From Candidatus Methanocomedens sp. (GTDB lineage Archaea; Halobacteriota; Methanosarcinia; Methanosarcinales; Methanocomedenaceae): a DNA stretch of 13,668 nucleotides. Under the pieces are notes generated by a model. It searched no databases. It was not told where the DNA came from and worked only from the letters and a program-made list of their open reading frames with translations. A program made the position numbers and the translations under genes. Position 1 is the first letter of the stretch; each line of letters begins with the position of its first letter. Where the stretch lies: NCBI GenBank assembly GCA_013374385.1, contig QBUR01000184.1, positions 1 through 13,668 of the forward strand, in the 5' to 3' direction. This document shows positions 13,080 through 13,668 of the stretch, piece by piece.

Positions 13080-13427
13080 TTATACAATCGATTTTACTTT
13101 TTCTGCAGCTTTCTTCATTTCATTCAAAATTAACCCAAGCCCACCTTCGTTACTTGCCATTACCACTAAAAGTGCATTCGGACCAGCCGCATAGGTTATA
13201 AGATTGTGCTTATCGGTTTCCACAATAATTGATTTTGGTACTTCTTTACTAAGCCTTTTGGTGGTAGATTCAGCAGACATGTGAAGCGTAGCAGTCAAAG
13301 CCGCAAAAGCTTCAGTATTTGATTCCTGTGTGGCTCTGGATACCATTAACAACCCATGACGTGATATTATAACAGATAGCTTGATGTCGTCAATTGATTC
13401 GAGACTAATTAAAACTTCATCAAGCAT
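13080..13427 (-). CDS. Roadblock/LC7-domain protein
   Basis: This is a 115-residue single-domain Roadblock/LC7 protein. In bacteria and archaea such proteins act as regulators of, or scaffolds for, small Ras-like GTPases (MglB-like) or unknown signalling. Visible family features are the N-terminal helix LDEVLISLESIDDI, the strand LSVIISRHGLLMVS (17-30), the long helix TEAFAALTATLHMSAESTTK (38-57), strands SIIVETDKHNLITYAAG and ALLVVMAS, and a C-terminal basic helix. No GTPase gene is in the window. The first in-frame canonical start is ATG 13427, which has no Shine-Dalgarno nearby. A GGAGG at 13454-13458 is correctly spaced (8 bases) for an in-frame AUA at 13443-13445, which would add six residues (start-ATLKE). 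It lies 19 bases after the small membrane-protein gene. Confidence 0.85.
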   Translation of the reverse strand: MLDEVLISLESIDDIKLSVIISRHGLLMVSRATQESNTEAFAALTATLHMSAESTTKRLSKEVPKSIIVETDKHNLITYAAGPNALLVVMASNEGGLGLILNEMKKAAEKVKSIV

Positions 13428-13446
13428 TTCTTTTAAAGTTGCTATA

Positions 13447-13629
13447 TCACATTCCTCCCTTTTTGGTCGATCTTATAGATTTGTTTAAGGTGACAATTAA
13501 ATAAATAACCGTCACCTGAAAAATGGTGATGGATACTTTCATGACCAAAAACATTTCATCCTCAATAGCAGGGTGAAGTATATACTCTATCACTGCTGCA
13601 ATAAAAACAAAAATCGAACCAACGAACAT
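13447..13629 (-). CDS. Small two-helix membrane protein
   Basis: This is a 60-residue protein of unknown function with two predicted membrane helices, FVGSIFVFIAAVIEYIL (2-18) and VSITIFQVTVIYLIVTL (32-48). They are joined by a short acidic loop (HPAIEDE) and followed by a basic tail (KSIRSTKKGGM) likely facing the cytoplasm. The ATG at 13629 has no Shine-Dalgarno, and an in-frame stop lies about 24 bases upstream, so the frame is complete within the window. Its last codons contain the GGAGG that probably serves the Roadblock gene, implying one transcript. It could be an anchor for the Roadblock protein, but this rests on adjacency only. It could also be the remnant of a longer membrane protein. 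Confidence 0.5.
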   Translation of the reverse strand: MFVGSIFVFIAAVIEYILHPAIEDEMFLVMKVSITIFQVTVIYLIVTLNKSIRSTKKGGM

Positions 13630-13668
13630 TAAATTAAGGCTCTTACTGTGTTTCTAGTTGGTAGTTTA

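Noticed and set aside
1..13668. Mobile element, prophage or defence island
   Set aside because: I found no transposase, integrase, terminal repeats, tRNA attachment site or defence-type protein; gene content is housekeeping throughout.

Overview
This window is a stretch of archaeal chromosome carrying mostly housekeeping genes. It holds a TATA-binding protein (tbp), the kinase Bud32 of the KEOPS tRNA-modification complex, a Sec61-beta subunit, an archaeal-type AK6/Fap7 NTPase and a CDP-alcohol phosphatidyltransferase of the archaeal ether-lipid type. Archaeal TATA boxes sit about 25-30 bases upstream of several start codons. UvrB (bacterial-type excision repair), UspA and CBS-domain proteins, and a Roadblock/LC7 protein fit a mesophilic methanogen-lineage euryarchaeon such as the Methanosarcinales or a related ANME group. 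That placement is inferred from gene content; no rRNA or methanogenesis marker is present.

Layout. A possible start of a leftward gene runs off the left edge (1-27), divergent from uvrB (111-2075, +). The 590 bases after uvrB hold a candidate 56-codon gene on the minus strand (2088-2258) with four regularly spaced cysteines, and a hairpin region. Next come bud32 and rdgB (+), overlapping by 8 bases. They converge on a leftward set: amidohydrolase, UspA, four-CBS protein, and a 57-residue Sec61-beta gene (3875-4048) that is easy to miss because it is short and starts with TTG. An AT-rich, repeat-bearing spacer (about 6574-7124) precedes a rightward winged-helix protein (7125-7718). This faces leftward tbp and a small CxxCGGP protein. 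A leaderless nitroreductase gene (8875-9396, +) converges on a compact leftward operon argD-hisC-AK6-CDP-alcohol phosphatidyltransferase, in which all three junctions are 4-base ATGA overlaps. The right edge holds a Roadblock/LC7 gene preceded by a small two-helix membrane protein.

How it works together. The right-hand operon joins two PLP aminotransferases (arginine and histidine synthesis) to a ribosome-assembly NTPase and a membrane-lipid enzyme. Its promoter overlaps one of three GTGATAA motifs spaced about 33 bases apart, which suggests a dedicated repressor. The amidohydrolase-UspA-CBS-Sec61-beta set looks like an energy- or nucleotide-sensing cluster joined to a secretion gene. I see no CRISPR array, transposon, prophage, tRNA or rRNA. 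The items most worth a second look are the two small overlooked genes, the argD operator array, the repeat-rich leader of the winged-helix gene, and an apparent AUA start on the Roadblock gene. None of them amounts to a clearly new defence or mobile system.
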